A stretch of DNA of 64,000 bases, taken from Gammaproteobacteria bacterium. GTDB taxonomy: Bacteria; Pseudomonadota; Gammaproteobacteria; Acidiferrobacterales; SZUA-150. Under the pieces are notes generated by a model that saw only the letters and a program-made list of their open reading frames with translations, had not been told where the DNA came from and made no database searches. The stretch lies in contig JAOUOD010000008.1 in assembly GCA_029880545.1 (NCBI GenBank), positions 62,001-126,000 on the forward strand, written 5' to 3'. How positions within the stretch are numbered: position 1 is the first letter of the stretch; the number at the start of each line of letters is the position of its first letter. Below, one piece after another: positions 45,776 to 53,600 of the stretch. The translations under genes and the position numbers were made by a program.

Positions 45776-46324
45776 CTATTTCCCGGCCACGTGTTGCAAC
45801 CGGGCGAGAGTCTGGCGAACGTCCGCGCTATGGGTTTTGGGGCTGACAGTCCTGAAGATGGCGGCGATGTTGCCCTCGGGATCAATGATAAAACTGTGCC
45901 GGTTGGCGAATTTTAACGGCCCCATGGAGCGCATGCTGCCGTACTGGCGGGCAACGTCACCGGCAGTGTCGGCCAGCAGCCGAAATGGCAGACTGTACTT
46001 TTGGGCAAATTTTTTGTGGCTGGTGCTGTCGTCGGTGCTAATACCGAGGACCACGGCTTTCATCTTGTGGATGAGTTCAATGTCATCGCGAAAATTGCAG
46101 GCTTCGGTGGTACAGCCCGGCGTATCGTCCTTGGGGTAAAAGTACAAAATCACCCATTTCCCGCGAAACGTGGCCAGTTCGACGACATTGTTGTCCTGGT
46201 CCGGCAGGCTGAATAACGGTGCCTGGTCCCCGGTTTTCAGGGCAGGTTGGGCGCCGGCGCTCAGCGCCGAGAATAATGACAACACAAAGGTGCCTGCAAA
46301 TCTGAAAATACGTCTCGGGTTCAT
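45776..46324 (-). CDS. Exported Bcp/PrxQ-type peroxiredoxin
   Basis: 182 residues with a signal peptide (cleavage near AGA-QP), whereas E. coli Bcp is cytoplasmic. The thioredoxin-fold part has the PrxQ active site DDTPGCTTEAC with peroxidatic Cys71 and probable resolving Cys76. It would detoxify peroxides in the periplasm with electrons from a thioredoxin-like donor. ATG 46324 is followed by a basic n-region (NPRRIFRF) fitting export. Monocistronic. Confidence 0.9.
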   Translation of the reverse strand: MNPRRIFRFAGTFVLSLFSALSAGAQPALKTGDQAPLFSLPDQDNNVVELATFRGKWVILYFYPKDDTPGCTTEACNFRDDIELIHKMKAVVLGISTDDSTSHKKFAQKYSLPFRLLADTAGDVARQYGSMRSMGPLKFANRHSFIIDPEGNIAAIFRTVSPKTHSADVRQTLARLQHVAGK

Positions 46325-46487
46325 TGGTATGTGGCTCCATCAGTCGGGTCGGAAGACCCGGTAAATCCGGTGGTCGGAATAATGATTACCATTATATATA
46401 TGCCCGGGATTAGGCTTCTACCCTGAAGGTGGTCAGGGTATGATTGCGACCTGCAGGTACAGCCCCGAAAACACAATGGAGAATGGA

Positions 46488-47120
46488 ATGCCATCGGCTG
46501 AAGAATGGAGCAAGGCACTGGCGCAGCAGATTGTTGCGATTATGAATGAGGCCAAGGCCGCCCAGGCCAAGGCCCAGGCACTGGCCAGCCAGGCGGCGGA
46601 CGCACAGATGTCCGCCAAGGCCGCCAGGCTCAAGCTGGACGCCTTGAAGGACGAAATGGCCAGGGCCGGTGCCGATGCCGAGCTGGCGGAGGCGCGCGCC
46701 GAAGCCTATGCCAAGGAACAACTGCAGGCGGAGGCGGAAGCCAGGGCCGCGGAAGCCAAAGCCATTGCCCTGGGCGAACAGTTGTCACAAGCGCAGGCAG
46801 AGGCAGAAGCCGAGGCCATGGCCAAAGCCGAGACTGTGGCCGTGTACCAGCCCGGTCGTTACGAGTGCCGGGGTTGTGGCCAGAACGTGTTGTTTACTGA
46901 AGCGACCACGACTTTGCCTGTCTGTGATAATTGCGGCGGCCAGGAATACCGGGGACAGGAGCCGGTAATGACCAAGATCATGCCGACACCTGGCAAACAA
47001 TATCGCGCCGGTATGTATCACTGCAAAAGTTGCGGCGCCCGGGTCGCGGTACCGGCCGATACAAATTCACTGCCGGCTTGCGAGTTTTGCGGCCAGGCCG
47101 GGTTAGCGCCGGTTTCCTGA
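46488..47120 (+). CDS. Alanine-rich coiled-coil protein with two C-terminal zinc ribbons
   Basis: 210 residues. Residues 10-120 form a long Ala/Glu/Lys-rich helix; the rest holds two treble-clef or zinc-ribbon units: YECRGCGQ with CDNCGG, and YHCKSCGA with CEFCGQ. The spacing between knuckles is the same in both, so one arose by duplication. ATG 46488 with GGAG six bases upstream is preferred over ATG 46476. I do not recognise the family; a scaffold or a zinc/redox sensing role is possible. Confidence 0.78.
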   Translation: MPSAEEWSKALAQQIVAIMNEAKAAQAKAQALASQAADAQMSAKAARLKLDALKDEMARAGADAELAEARAEAYAKEQLQAEAEARAAEAKAIALGEQLSQAQAEAEAEAMAKAETVAVYQPGRYECRGCGQNVLFTEATTTLPVCDNCGGQEYRGQEPVMTKIMPTPGKQYRAGMYHCKSCGARVAVPADTNSLPACEFCGQAGLAPVS

Positions 47121-47195
47121 AATCGGCAGAACCGAATAACGCTGGACAGGGCAGCATTGCTGTCATTGTCCGGATGCTTAACTGGATAATTGAAC

Positions 47196-47573
47196 ATGAA
47201 TCATATGATGGCCGTATTGTTAAACGGCATAGCCCAGCTTGAATACGATCGCTCACGCGAATTGCCTGATCACCAGGGTGCCTACCTGGAAAAGATGGAC
47301 CGGAAAATGAAACAAGGCATCATGCTGGACGGCGAGCATGTCATCGAGCCCGATCTTGACCAGTGCAGCCGCTTTGTTGCAGCCAACCTTGTCCATGCCA
47401 TCAAGTCCAATGACGAAGCCAAGGCCGCGGCCATGTGCACCTGGCTTGCCAACCGCTTGCCGGATCTCAAGCAGGTCAAGATAGACGATGCCGATGATGG
47501 CATCTCTATTGATTTCGTGTTCGATGAAGAATACAAAAAACAGGCCGTGGTGGATTTTCCCAGGCTGCACTAG
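47196..47573 (+). CDS. Conserved-looking hypothetical protein
   Basis: 125 residues, acidic, soluble, no signal peptide. It begins MNHMMAVLLNGIAQLEYDRS and ends in an acidic beta-rich part with IDDADDGISIDFVFDEEYK. No motif of a known enzyme was found. Start ATG 47196 with GGA upstream; TTG 47190 is the alternative. Codon use resembles the surrounding genes. It lies 75 bases after the zinc-ribbon gene and may be cotranscribed. Confidence 0.65.
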   Translation: MNHMMAVLLNGIAQLEYDRSRELPDHQGAYLEKMDRKMKQGIMLDGEHVIEPDLDQCSRFVAANLVHAIKSNDEAKAAAMCTWLANRLPDLKQVKIDDADDGISIDFVFDEEYKKQAVVDFPRLH

Positions 47574-47619
47574 TCAGTCTCTTTGCGCCGGTTCCCCGAT
47601 AAGTTGCTGCGATCCCGTG

Positions 47620-47767
47620 GCAGGTCTTGCGCCATTTATCCGTTCCAGCCCCCCAAGTATCGGCTAATCAACGTTTTCGGACGCTTGAGCAGATTGTATG
47701 CGTAGCGTTTGCTGTTTTCTGGTCTATCTTTAAATCGTGCAGGGGTTAACGGCGCAGGTCTTGCGCC
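47620..47767. repeat. Pair of 14-base direct repeats upstream of the first thioredoxin-fold gene
   Basis: GCAGGTCTTGCGCC occurs at 47620-47633 and 47754-47767. The second copy is also part of an inverted repeat GGCGCA/TGCGCC. The spacing of 134 bases and the location before a redox gene suggest a possible operator, but nothing matches a known site. Confidence 0.6.
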
Positions 47768-47832
47768 TGATTTGCCCGAAAACAACTAACCGAATGTAAA
47801 CATAAATAATCACAGACTTGTGAGGATGGGCT

Positions 47833-48453
47833 ATGAGCAGTGGAAACAGGGTCAAGGCAGGCGAGATGGCGCGCAATTTTTCGCTGCCCGATATCAGTGG
47901 CGACCCGATTCAATTGAGTGATTATCAGGGCCGGAATGTGTTGCTGTCATTTTTCCGTGATGCCAGTTGCCCGTTCTGTAACCTGCGTCTCTACGAGCTG
48001 ACCCGCAAGCATGCCGAGTATCGCAGTCATGGCCTGGAGATTATCGCTGTATTCAACTCGTCTGTTGACGTGGTCGAGCGTTACCTGGGCAAGCGTGAAC
48101 GACCGTTCCCGTTGCTGGCTGACGTGGACCGGGAAATCTTCAGGTTGTACGGCGTGGAATCGTCCTGGGGAATGTTGATGAAGGGCATGTTCAATTTCTC
48201 ACGCATGTTCTCCGCGTTCTCAAAGGGCTTCATGCCTGCCGCCGGTGCATTCAAGCCGCTGATGCCGGCGGATTTTCTGATCGACGAAACCGGACTGGTT
48301 CGCGTGTCCTACTATTCGCGAAATGCCGCCAATCACATCTCGCTGAAAATGGTGGAGAAGTTCATCACCGTGATGAACAGCCGTCACGAAGCGCTTGAAA
48401 AGGAGCTGGAGCTTCCGGACATCGAAACTTTGTTGAGCCTTGGCAAGGCCTGA
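47833..48453 (+). CDS. Redoxin/AhpC-TSA-like protein with CPFC motif (first copy)
   Basis: 206 residues of peroxiredoxin-like fold with Cys46 and Cys49 in FFRDASCPFCNLRLYEL. The PxxxTxxC motif of true peroxiredoxins is not present; the CxxC is closer to thioredoxin reductase partners. A long C-terminal part contains GVESSWGMLMKGMFNFSRM, which is nearly the same in the next gene. No signal peptide. It probably reduces peroxides or disulfides in the cytoplasm; this is inference from fold and motif. Confidence 0.85.
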   Translation: MSSGNRVKAGEMARNFSLPDISGDPIQLSDYQGRNVLLSFFRDASCPFCNLRLYELTRKHAEYRSHGLEIIAVFNSSVDVVERYLGKRERPFPLLADVDREIFRLYGVESSWGMLMKGMFNFSRMFSAFSKGFMPAAGAFKPLMPADFLIDETGLVRVSYYSRNAANHISLKMVEKFITVMNSRHEALEKELELPDIETLLSLGKA

Positions 48454-48521
48454 TCGGGCTCACCAAAGGGTCAAATCTTGCCATGCAAAAACTGGCCCTA
48501 TCCGGGGCCATTTGTCCTGCT

Positions 48522-48550
48522 CAGCTGACCGCCAGTCTGGCGGTCAGCTG
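48522..48550. terminator. 13-base perfect inverted repeat between the two redoxin genes
   Basis: CAGCTGACCGCCA, GTC, TGGCGGTCAGCTG. It is followed 10 bases later by TTTTTC, so it may act as terminator of the first gene or as a transcript-stabilising element. The stem is unusually long and perfect. Confidence 0.6.
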
Positions 48551-48721
48551 AATCCCGCCATTTTTCTTTGGTAAACATGGATTTTCCTGTTTGTGCGACT
48601 AGATTTTAAGTAAACAAAAAGCGGAATCATCCGCATTGGCGCCGCCGGACGGGAAGACCACTCCACGAACGTTGCGCCTGCACACTGGTATTCAATAACT
48701 ACAAGATCGTGGAGATGTACT

Positions 48722-49327
48722 ATGGGAGATCGAGTTCGGCCGGGCGAGACGCTGCGTGACTTTCAATTAAAAGACCTTCATGGTCAATCCGTTCGACTGA
48801 GCGATTTCAGGGGCAAGCGTGTGCTGCTGTCCTTTTTTCGTGATGCCGGTTGCCCGTTTTGTAACCTGCGACTGTTTGAGCTGACCAGCCGCTACAACCA
48901 TTACCAGCAGCAGGGACTGGAAATTGTCACCGTGTTCTATTCCACCCCGCATACCGTCAAACGCTTTCTCGGTAACCGTAATCGCCCGTTTGCGCTGTTG
49001 GCAGACCCGGAGAAAGATGTGTTCAGGCTTTACGGTGTGGAGTCCTCCTGGGGCGCCCTGATGAAGGGTATGTTCAACTTCCCGCGTATGATGTCCGCGT
49101 TTGCCAAGGGCTTCCTGCCCAGCGCAGGCGCCTTCAAGCCGTTGATGCCGGCCGACTTCCTGATTGATCAGACCGGCAAGGTCAGGGCGACCTACTATTC
49201 GCGTGATGCGGCGCGACACATCTCCCTCAAGCTGGTGGACCGGTTTATCGCCGCTACTGAAAAGCTGGATACCCCGGCCCCGGCGGCAGCTCCACGCCCG
49301 CAACTCAGGGCTGCAGTGGGCGCCTGA
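48722..49327 (+). CDS. Redoxin/AhpC-TSA-like protein with CPFC motif (second copy)
   Basis: 201 residues, close paralogue of the gene 270 bases upstream: Cys44 and Cys47 lie in FFRDAGCPFCNLRLFEL, GVESSWGALMKGMFNFPRM is kept, and AGAFKPLMPADFLID is identical in both. The C-terminal tail (TPAPAAAPRPQLRAAVGA) is Ala/Pro-rich and differs. The ribosome site GGAG lies about 9 bases before ATG 48722. It has its own leader, so both copies seem separately controlled. Confidence 0.85.
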   Translation: MGDRVRPGETLRDFQLKDLHGQSVRLSDFRGKRVLLSFFRDAGCPFCNLRLFELTSRYNHYQQQGLEIVTVFYSTPHTVKRFLGNRNRPFALLADPEKDVFRLYGVESSWGALMKGMFNFPRMMSAFAKGFLPSAGAFKPLMPADFLIDQTGKVRATYYSRDAARHISLKLVDRFIAATEKLDTPAPAAAPRPQLRAAVGA

Positions 49328-49362
49328 TCCAGCCTGTCGGGAAATCGTCTTTCTGCGGCTGT

Positions 49363-49386
49363 CCCGTTCTGCCACGGCAGGACGGG
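49363..49386. repeat. Hairpin preceding the RAYT-associated repeats
   Basis: CCCGTTCTGCC and GGCAGGACGGG, with one G-T pair, are separated by 2 bases. It starts 36 bases after the second redoxin gene. It could be a terminator without T-run or part of the repeat unit used by the RAYT transposase. Confidence 0.5.
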
Positions 49387-49390
49387 GTGT

Positions 49391-49463
49391 CCATTGGGGT
49401 CCATTGGGGTCGGACCCGCGCAACTAGCTGTGTCCATTGGGGTCGGACCCGCGCAACTAGCTG
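49391..49463. repeat. Tandem 30-base direct repeat upstream of the RAYT gene
   Basis: A 30-base unit (CCATTGGGGT, then CGGACCCGCG, then CAACTAGCTG) occurs at 49401-49430 and 49434-49463. A third copy of its first ten bases stands at 49391-49400. Each unit contains the palindrome GGGTCGGACCC. The complement GGTCCGACCC returns after the transposase gene at 50363-50372, so the gene is bracketed by inverted elements. Confidence 0.85.
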
Positions 49464-49555
49464 AAACAAAAACACATTGACGCTGCAGACCGTGTTAGAA
49501 CACACTTAGACCGGCCATTTCATGGATGAAATGATTACTTTAAGGAGGAAGTGCC

Positions 49556-50338
49556 ATGCCGCGCGCCAATCGTAATTTTATGCCCGGGTATGTGTTGCAC
49601 ATTACCCATCGCTGCCACAAGAAAGAATTCCTGCTCAAGTTTGTTAGAGATCGGCAGCGCTGGCGCTACTGGTTGTTCGAAGCCAAAAAACGTTATGGTC
49701 TTTGCGTTCTGAATTACATCGTTACGTCCAATCATATTCACCTTCTCGTTCAGGATCGTGGTCGGGGCGAGATTGCCAAAAGCATGCAGTTAATCGCCGG
49801 GCGCACGGCCCAGGAATATAACCAGCGTAAAAACAGGAAGGGTGCTTTTTGGGAAGACCGCTATCACGCGACGCTGGTGGATACCGATTCGCACCTGGCC
49901 CGCTGCATGACATATATTGACTTGAACATGGTTCGTGCCGGCGCGGTCGCACAACCATTGGAATGGGACACTTCCGGTTTTCGCGAGATCCAGGTTCCAC
50001 CGGATCGTTATCGTGTCATCGATCAGCCGACACTAATGAAGTTGTTCGGCTTTACGACATCGGAGCAACTTCGCGCCGCTTGTCTAAACTGGAGCGAGCA
50101 GGCGCTTGCGATGGGTGCGATCCCGTATGATAGTCGCTGGACCGATGCTATCGCCGTAGGGAGTCAGGAATTTCTTGCTGAGGCTAAGGCTGCACTGGGC
50201 GTGAAAGCGCTGCATAGATATGTCGAGACTGACGGGGATGTTCAAGTGCTACGAGAATCGGCCCTGCCTTACACGCCTCATTTTGGCCATGAAATGCACG
50301 TGTTAAGGGGTAATAACCAGGTTATTTTGGAAAGATAA
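49556..50338 (+). CDS. REP-associated tyrosine transposase (RAYT)
   Basis: 260 residues of the IS200/IS605-related Y1 (HUH) family, single-copy domesticated type. The metal-binding pair His60/His62 lies in TSNHIHLLV; the catalytic tyrosine is probably Tyr103 in WEDRYHATLV; NMVRAGAV follows. Such proteins process palindromic REP sequences. AAGGAGG-like GGAGG stands about 8 bases before the ATG. Bracketed by GGGTCGGACCC-type repeats. It lies exactly between the redoxin pair and the cytochrome operon. Confidence 0.92.
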   Translation: MPRANRNFMPGYVLHITHRCHKKEFLLKFVRDRQRWRYWLFEAKKRYGLCVLNYIVTSNHIHLLVQDRGRGEIAKSMQLIAGRTAQEYNQRKNRKGAFWEDRYHATLVDTDSHLARCMTYIDLNMVRAGAVAQPLEWDTSGFREIQVPPDRYRVIDQPTLMKLFGFTTSEQLRAACLNWSEQALAMGAIPYDSRWTDAIAVGSQEFLAEAKAALGVKALHRYVETDGDVQVLRESALPYTPHFGHEMHVLRGNNQVILER

Positions 50339-50384
50339 GTAACAAAGACAGCGGGTTACGCAGGTCCGACCCTAACCCTGTTAC
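50339..50384. repeat. Two-stem palindrome at the right end of the RAYT element
   Basis: GTAACA (50339-50344) pairs with TGTTAC (50379-50384), and inside it GGGTTA (50353-50358) pairs with TAACCC (50373-50378). The loop holds GGTCCGACCC. It overlaps the stop codon of the secreted repeat-protein gene and may terminate transcription from both sides. Confidence 0.6.
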
Positions 50385-51688
50385 TTCACTCCTGATCCGG
50401 CTTTAACCGTGCCAAAAATTTTAGCGTAAGGTCGCTCGGGTGTTTTAAGGCGCTGGTCCTGCCAGAATACCAGGTAGCTGTCCCGGGCAGCGTTGTAGGC
50501 TACAACAGGAAAGCGGCGCGCACCTTTCATATTTAAATCCGAGATGACAAATTCGTCGCTCATTTTCCCGCTGGCATCAACAAAGCGCCCGTAGATATCG
50601 GCATTGCGGGCACCGTGATCACGTCGTAAATCATACCAGACCGCAAGAAAGCGCTTGTTGTGCCTGTCGTATGTAACGGTAGGGAATTCCTGGTAGTCAT
50701 TGGCGCGGGCAATGGCGAACGGTTTGACCATATGTTCTCCGGTTTCCGCGCTGATGATGGCACCCCAGGAGTCCAGTCCCAGCTTCTGGTAGTCGCGCCC
50801 CGTGGTCCAGCTCACCATGAATACGTCGGCATCAGGCGAATAAGCAGCGGCATACAGTGATGTTGGCAGGCAGGCGTCATCTTCGATATCAATCAATTTT
50901 CCCGGCGCGGCCTTGTGGGGTTTGTCGGGGTTGATGAACATGGAAAAAATACCCTTGCCCCGAATCGCTGTGGTTTTTTCAAGGTGGCCGTCAACTGTGT
51001 CGCGCCAGAGTACCAGGAAGCGTTGGCGTTTCGGGTCAAAATACAAGGATGGTCGATCCTGCTTGCCTTTGCCTTCTGCCACCTGGAACTCATCGCCCTT
51101 GGCCCTGCCATCGGCAGTAATATACCGGGCGCGTATCAGTTCCGGTCCTTTGGAGGACCCGTGTTTCCAGGCAACCAGGTACTGCCTGCGAACCGGGTCA
51201 TAGGAAACCGCCACATCTTTCTGTGATGCAGCACGGTTTTCGCTAATAACAAAGTTCTTTCCCTGCAGGCTGCCGTTGGCATTAACAAACTGGCCGTAAA
51301 TATCTGATTCAACCGTTGTTGCATTGCGCCAGTCAGACCAGGTGACCAGGTAACGTTTTTTGTGTTGATCATACGCTACGGCAGAAATAGCCTGGCCTTT
51401 TGCCCCGGTAGCAATGCCAATATCCTTGCTGACAGGTTTGCCGTTGGCATCGACAAGGCGACCATAAATATTGACATCATTCATGCGATCCCGGGCGAGG
51501 TCAGACCAGGTGACCAGGTAGTGGCCATCTTGCTTGTTTGCGCCGAGACTGACACGCGATTGAAACGAGTCACGAGCGGAGATTTCAAAATCCGCTGCTT
51601 GCGTCCTGGCGGTCGGTGTCAGCGCGTAGGCGAGCGTCGAGCAGGCGGTGAAAGTCAGGAAAAACAGCGTTTTTCCCTTGGGCAGCAT
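50381..51688 (-). CDS. Secreted beta-propeller-like repeat protein of the cytochrome operon
   Basis: 435 residues with a signal peptide (STLAYA-LT). A unit of about 55-60 residues recurs: YLVTWSD...DVNIYGRLVDANG, YLVTWSDWRNATTVESDIYGQ (shortened), FLVLWRD, FLAVWYDLRRD...DIYGRFVDASG and YLVFWQDQR. This pattern predicts a six- or seven-bladed propeller. No heme motif. Last gene of the eight-gene unit, 2 bases after the 12-heme gene, so probably an extracellular or periplasmic part of the same machinery. No precise family recognised. Confidence 0.8.
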   Translation of the reverse strand: MLPKGKTLFFLTFTACSTLAYALTPTARTQAADFEISARDSFQSRVSLGANKQDGHYLVTWSDLARDRMNDVNIYGRLVDANGKPVSKDIGIATGAKGQAISAVAYDQHKKRYLVTWSDWRNATTVESDIYGQFVNANGSLQGKNFVISENRAASQKDVAVSYDPVRRQYLVAWKHGSSKGPELIRARYITADGRAKGDEFQVAEGKGKQDRPSLYFDPKRQRFLVLWRDTVDGHLEKTTAIRGKGIFSMFINPDKPHKAAPGKLIDIEDDACLPTSLYAAAYSPDADVFMVSWTTGRDYQKLGLDSWGAIISAETGEHMVKPFAIARANDYQEFPTVTYDRHNKRFLAVWYDLRRDHGARNADIYGRFVDASGKMSDEFVISDLNMKGARRFPVVAYNAARDSYLVFWQDQRLKTPERPYAKIFGTVKAGSGVK

Positions 51689-51690
51689 GT

Positions 51691-53595
51691 TTAATAGCCT
51701 CGCCCGCTGTGATCGGAGTTATGACAACTCAACCAGCATTCCCCTGAATTCACGCCCTTATCAATCCATGTCGGGATGGCAAAATTCTTCGGCAGAATCT
51801 GAACTACGCGACCGCCAACATTGCTGTAGGTCAGGAAGTTCAACAGTCGCGGGAATACGGTTGAGCCATGCGGATCATGGCAAGTCACGCAGGCATTCTT
51901 GCGATCCTCGATGTGCAGCTGGTGACTGAAACCGCTAGGGTTGGTCAGTAACGATGCTTCCGAGTGACACTTCAGGCACAGGGCAGCGTCTGCTGTGCCG
52001 GTGGCCAGGGTTGGGTCCATACTGTATTTGTCGGACAATACCATTTCGTGGTTTGAGCCGTGCGGTCCGTTAGGGCCGGTTCCACCGCCGGGCCCTGCTG
52101 CTGCATCAGATGTGTCGCTGTTATGGCAATCGGTGCAATAAATCAGGCTGTTAGTATTATCCAGCGGGACAGTCAGTCCCCCTCCGCTCAAGGTTACCAC
52201 GTCACCATTATTGGCCGGGTTGTTGGCCACCACCGGGTGATACGAAACCAATGCCGGGTTATTCGGATTGAGTTTGTCCCGAATATTATAAATCTGGTCT
52301 GCGCGGGTCATCTGGTAGCCCGTCGCTGTACCGCAGCGCTCTGTGGCGATAGGGCTGCCGCAAGCCCCTTTGCCTGGCACGCCGTGGCACTTGAAACACA
52401 GTTCATACTGGTTGGTCACGCTGTTGATCACGTTGCCGTTGATATCCAGGCCCTTGACGCCCTGGATGAGCGCATTGGCCAGAGGCGGTGTCGTTGTGAC
52501 CTGTGCCGGGTTGTTGGGATTGAACGAGATCATCGGCGGTGCGGATGTTACCGTATGCGGATTGTGGCAGTCGGCGCATTCCGCATGCGGACTCATGGTC
52601 AACGGATCTTCCACGCTTGCCGCATCATGGTTTGGATTGGGTGTAGTCAATACCGGGTGTGTTGAAAGCTTGGCAAATTCTGCCTGGATATTGGTGGCCG
52701 CAGTATTGCCGTTGTGGCAATTAAAGCAAGTCTCTTCTTCTGATGCTGTTTGCAGGCGTACCGGTGTACCGGCGTTATGCGGTGCATGACAATTAAAGCA
52801 ACTGTTTTCACCGACATTGGCGCCGACCCATTCCGGCCGACGGTTGATCCAGGGGCTGATGCCGGCGCCATTCCAGGTTGCCGTCGAGGTCTGGTGCGCT
52901 GAGCCGATCCAGCCGCTATTGTTGTGGCACGTGGTGCATATCTGGCCATTAAGCGAAGTCACGCGCAGGAATGGCTTGATATCCCTTTCGTGCGGGTCGT
53001 GGCAGGTTGTACATTGAACTTCCCCGTCCTCCAGTAGTAGCGGCGCGATCAGGCTGGGGTCGTGTAGCTGGCCGTCATTGATGGCGAGCGTACTGTCGTA
53101 GGCAAATGAAATCGGGTGGTCATCGCTCAGGTCTGTTCCGATGTGTCCTCGCACTACAGGCGGGACGTGACCCCTTGCTCTCGCCGGCATGGGTCTTGAC
53201 ATAACTGCATCGAGACCTCCTTTTGGCGGGTTGGTCAATGCGCCCATTGCAACAGTGCCGTCATGGCAAGACAGGCACAAAATCGATTTGCCCGTGGGTT
53301 GGCCGGGCGCGGCGTCCAGCGTGCTGCTGCCGTAGACCGTGTAGGTCTGGCCGGTAGTGAGCGTGTGATTCCACAGCGGCGCGCCGTTTACCATGCCCTG
53401 GGATTTATGCGGCGTGTGACAGAACACGCATACCTGGGTAACTTTGTTGCTCTTTATGGCGCCCGGACCGCTGACAGAAAGATTGTGCAGGGTGGCGGCA
53501 ATACCGGCGCCGGCCCAGGAGACTGCCGGAACCAGCTGCGACAGCACGCCGAGGAGGGCAGTTACGATGAATGCGTTGAACTGTTTCCTGGTCAT
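51691..53595 (-). CDS. 12-heme c-type cytochrome, doubled-CXXCH type
   Basis: 634 residues with a signal peptide ending near VSWA-GA. There are eleven CXXCH motifs (in order CVFCH, CLSCH, CTTCH, CTTCH, CFNCH, CFNCH, CADCH, CFKCH, CTDCH, CLKCH, CVTCH) and one CX3CH (CWLSCH) 10 residues from the C-terminus. Several are followed by distal histidines (DPH, NPH). The doubled-CXXCH style suggests extracellular or periplasmic electron transfer. ATG 53595 has AGGAG eight bases upstream; ATG 53601 overlaps the upstream stop. It is the biggest heme carrier of the operon. Confidence 0.93.
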   Translation of the reverse strand: MTRKQFNAFIVTALLGVLSQLVPAVSWAGAGIAATLHNLSVSGPGAIKSNKVTQVCVFCHTPHKSQGMVNGAPLWNHTLTTGQTYTVYGSSTLDAAPGQPTGKSILCLSCHDGTVAMGALTNPPKGGLDAVMSRPMPARARGHVPPVVRGHIGTDLSDDHPISFAYDSTLAINDGQLHDPSLIAPLLLEDGEVQCTTCHDPHERDIKPFLRVTSLNGQICTTCHNNSGWIGSAHQTSTATWNGAGISPWINRRPEWVGANVGENSCFNCHAPHNAGTPVRLQTASEEETCFNCHNGNTAATNIQAEFAKLSTHPVLTTPNPNHDAASVEDPLTMSPHAECADCHNPHTVTSAPPMISFNPNNPAQVTTTPPLANALIQGVKGLDINGNVINSVTNQYELCFKCHGVPGKGACGSPIATERCGTATGYQMTRADQIYNIRDKLNPNNPALVSYHPVVANNPANNGDVVTLSGGGLTVPLDNTNSLIYCTDCHNSDTSDAAAGPGGGTGPNGPHGSNHEMVLSDKYSMDPTLATGTADAALCLKCHSEASLLTNPSGFSHQLHIEDRKNACVTCHDPHGSTVFPRLLNFLTYSNVGGRVVQILPKNFAIPTWIDKGVNSGECWLSCHNSDHSGRGY

Positions 53596-53600
53596 AGCCA

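Noticed and set aside
47620-47767. OxyR- or PerR-type operator before the first redoxin gene.
   Set aside because: The 14-base direct repeats do not match the known spacing or bases of these sites; kept only as a repeat.
49391-49463. Direct repeats that could be taken for a CRISPR array.
   Set aside because: Only two full units separated by 3 bases, no spacers, no cas genes; the core recurs inverted behind a RAYT transposase.
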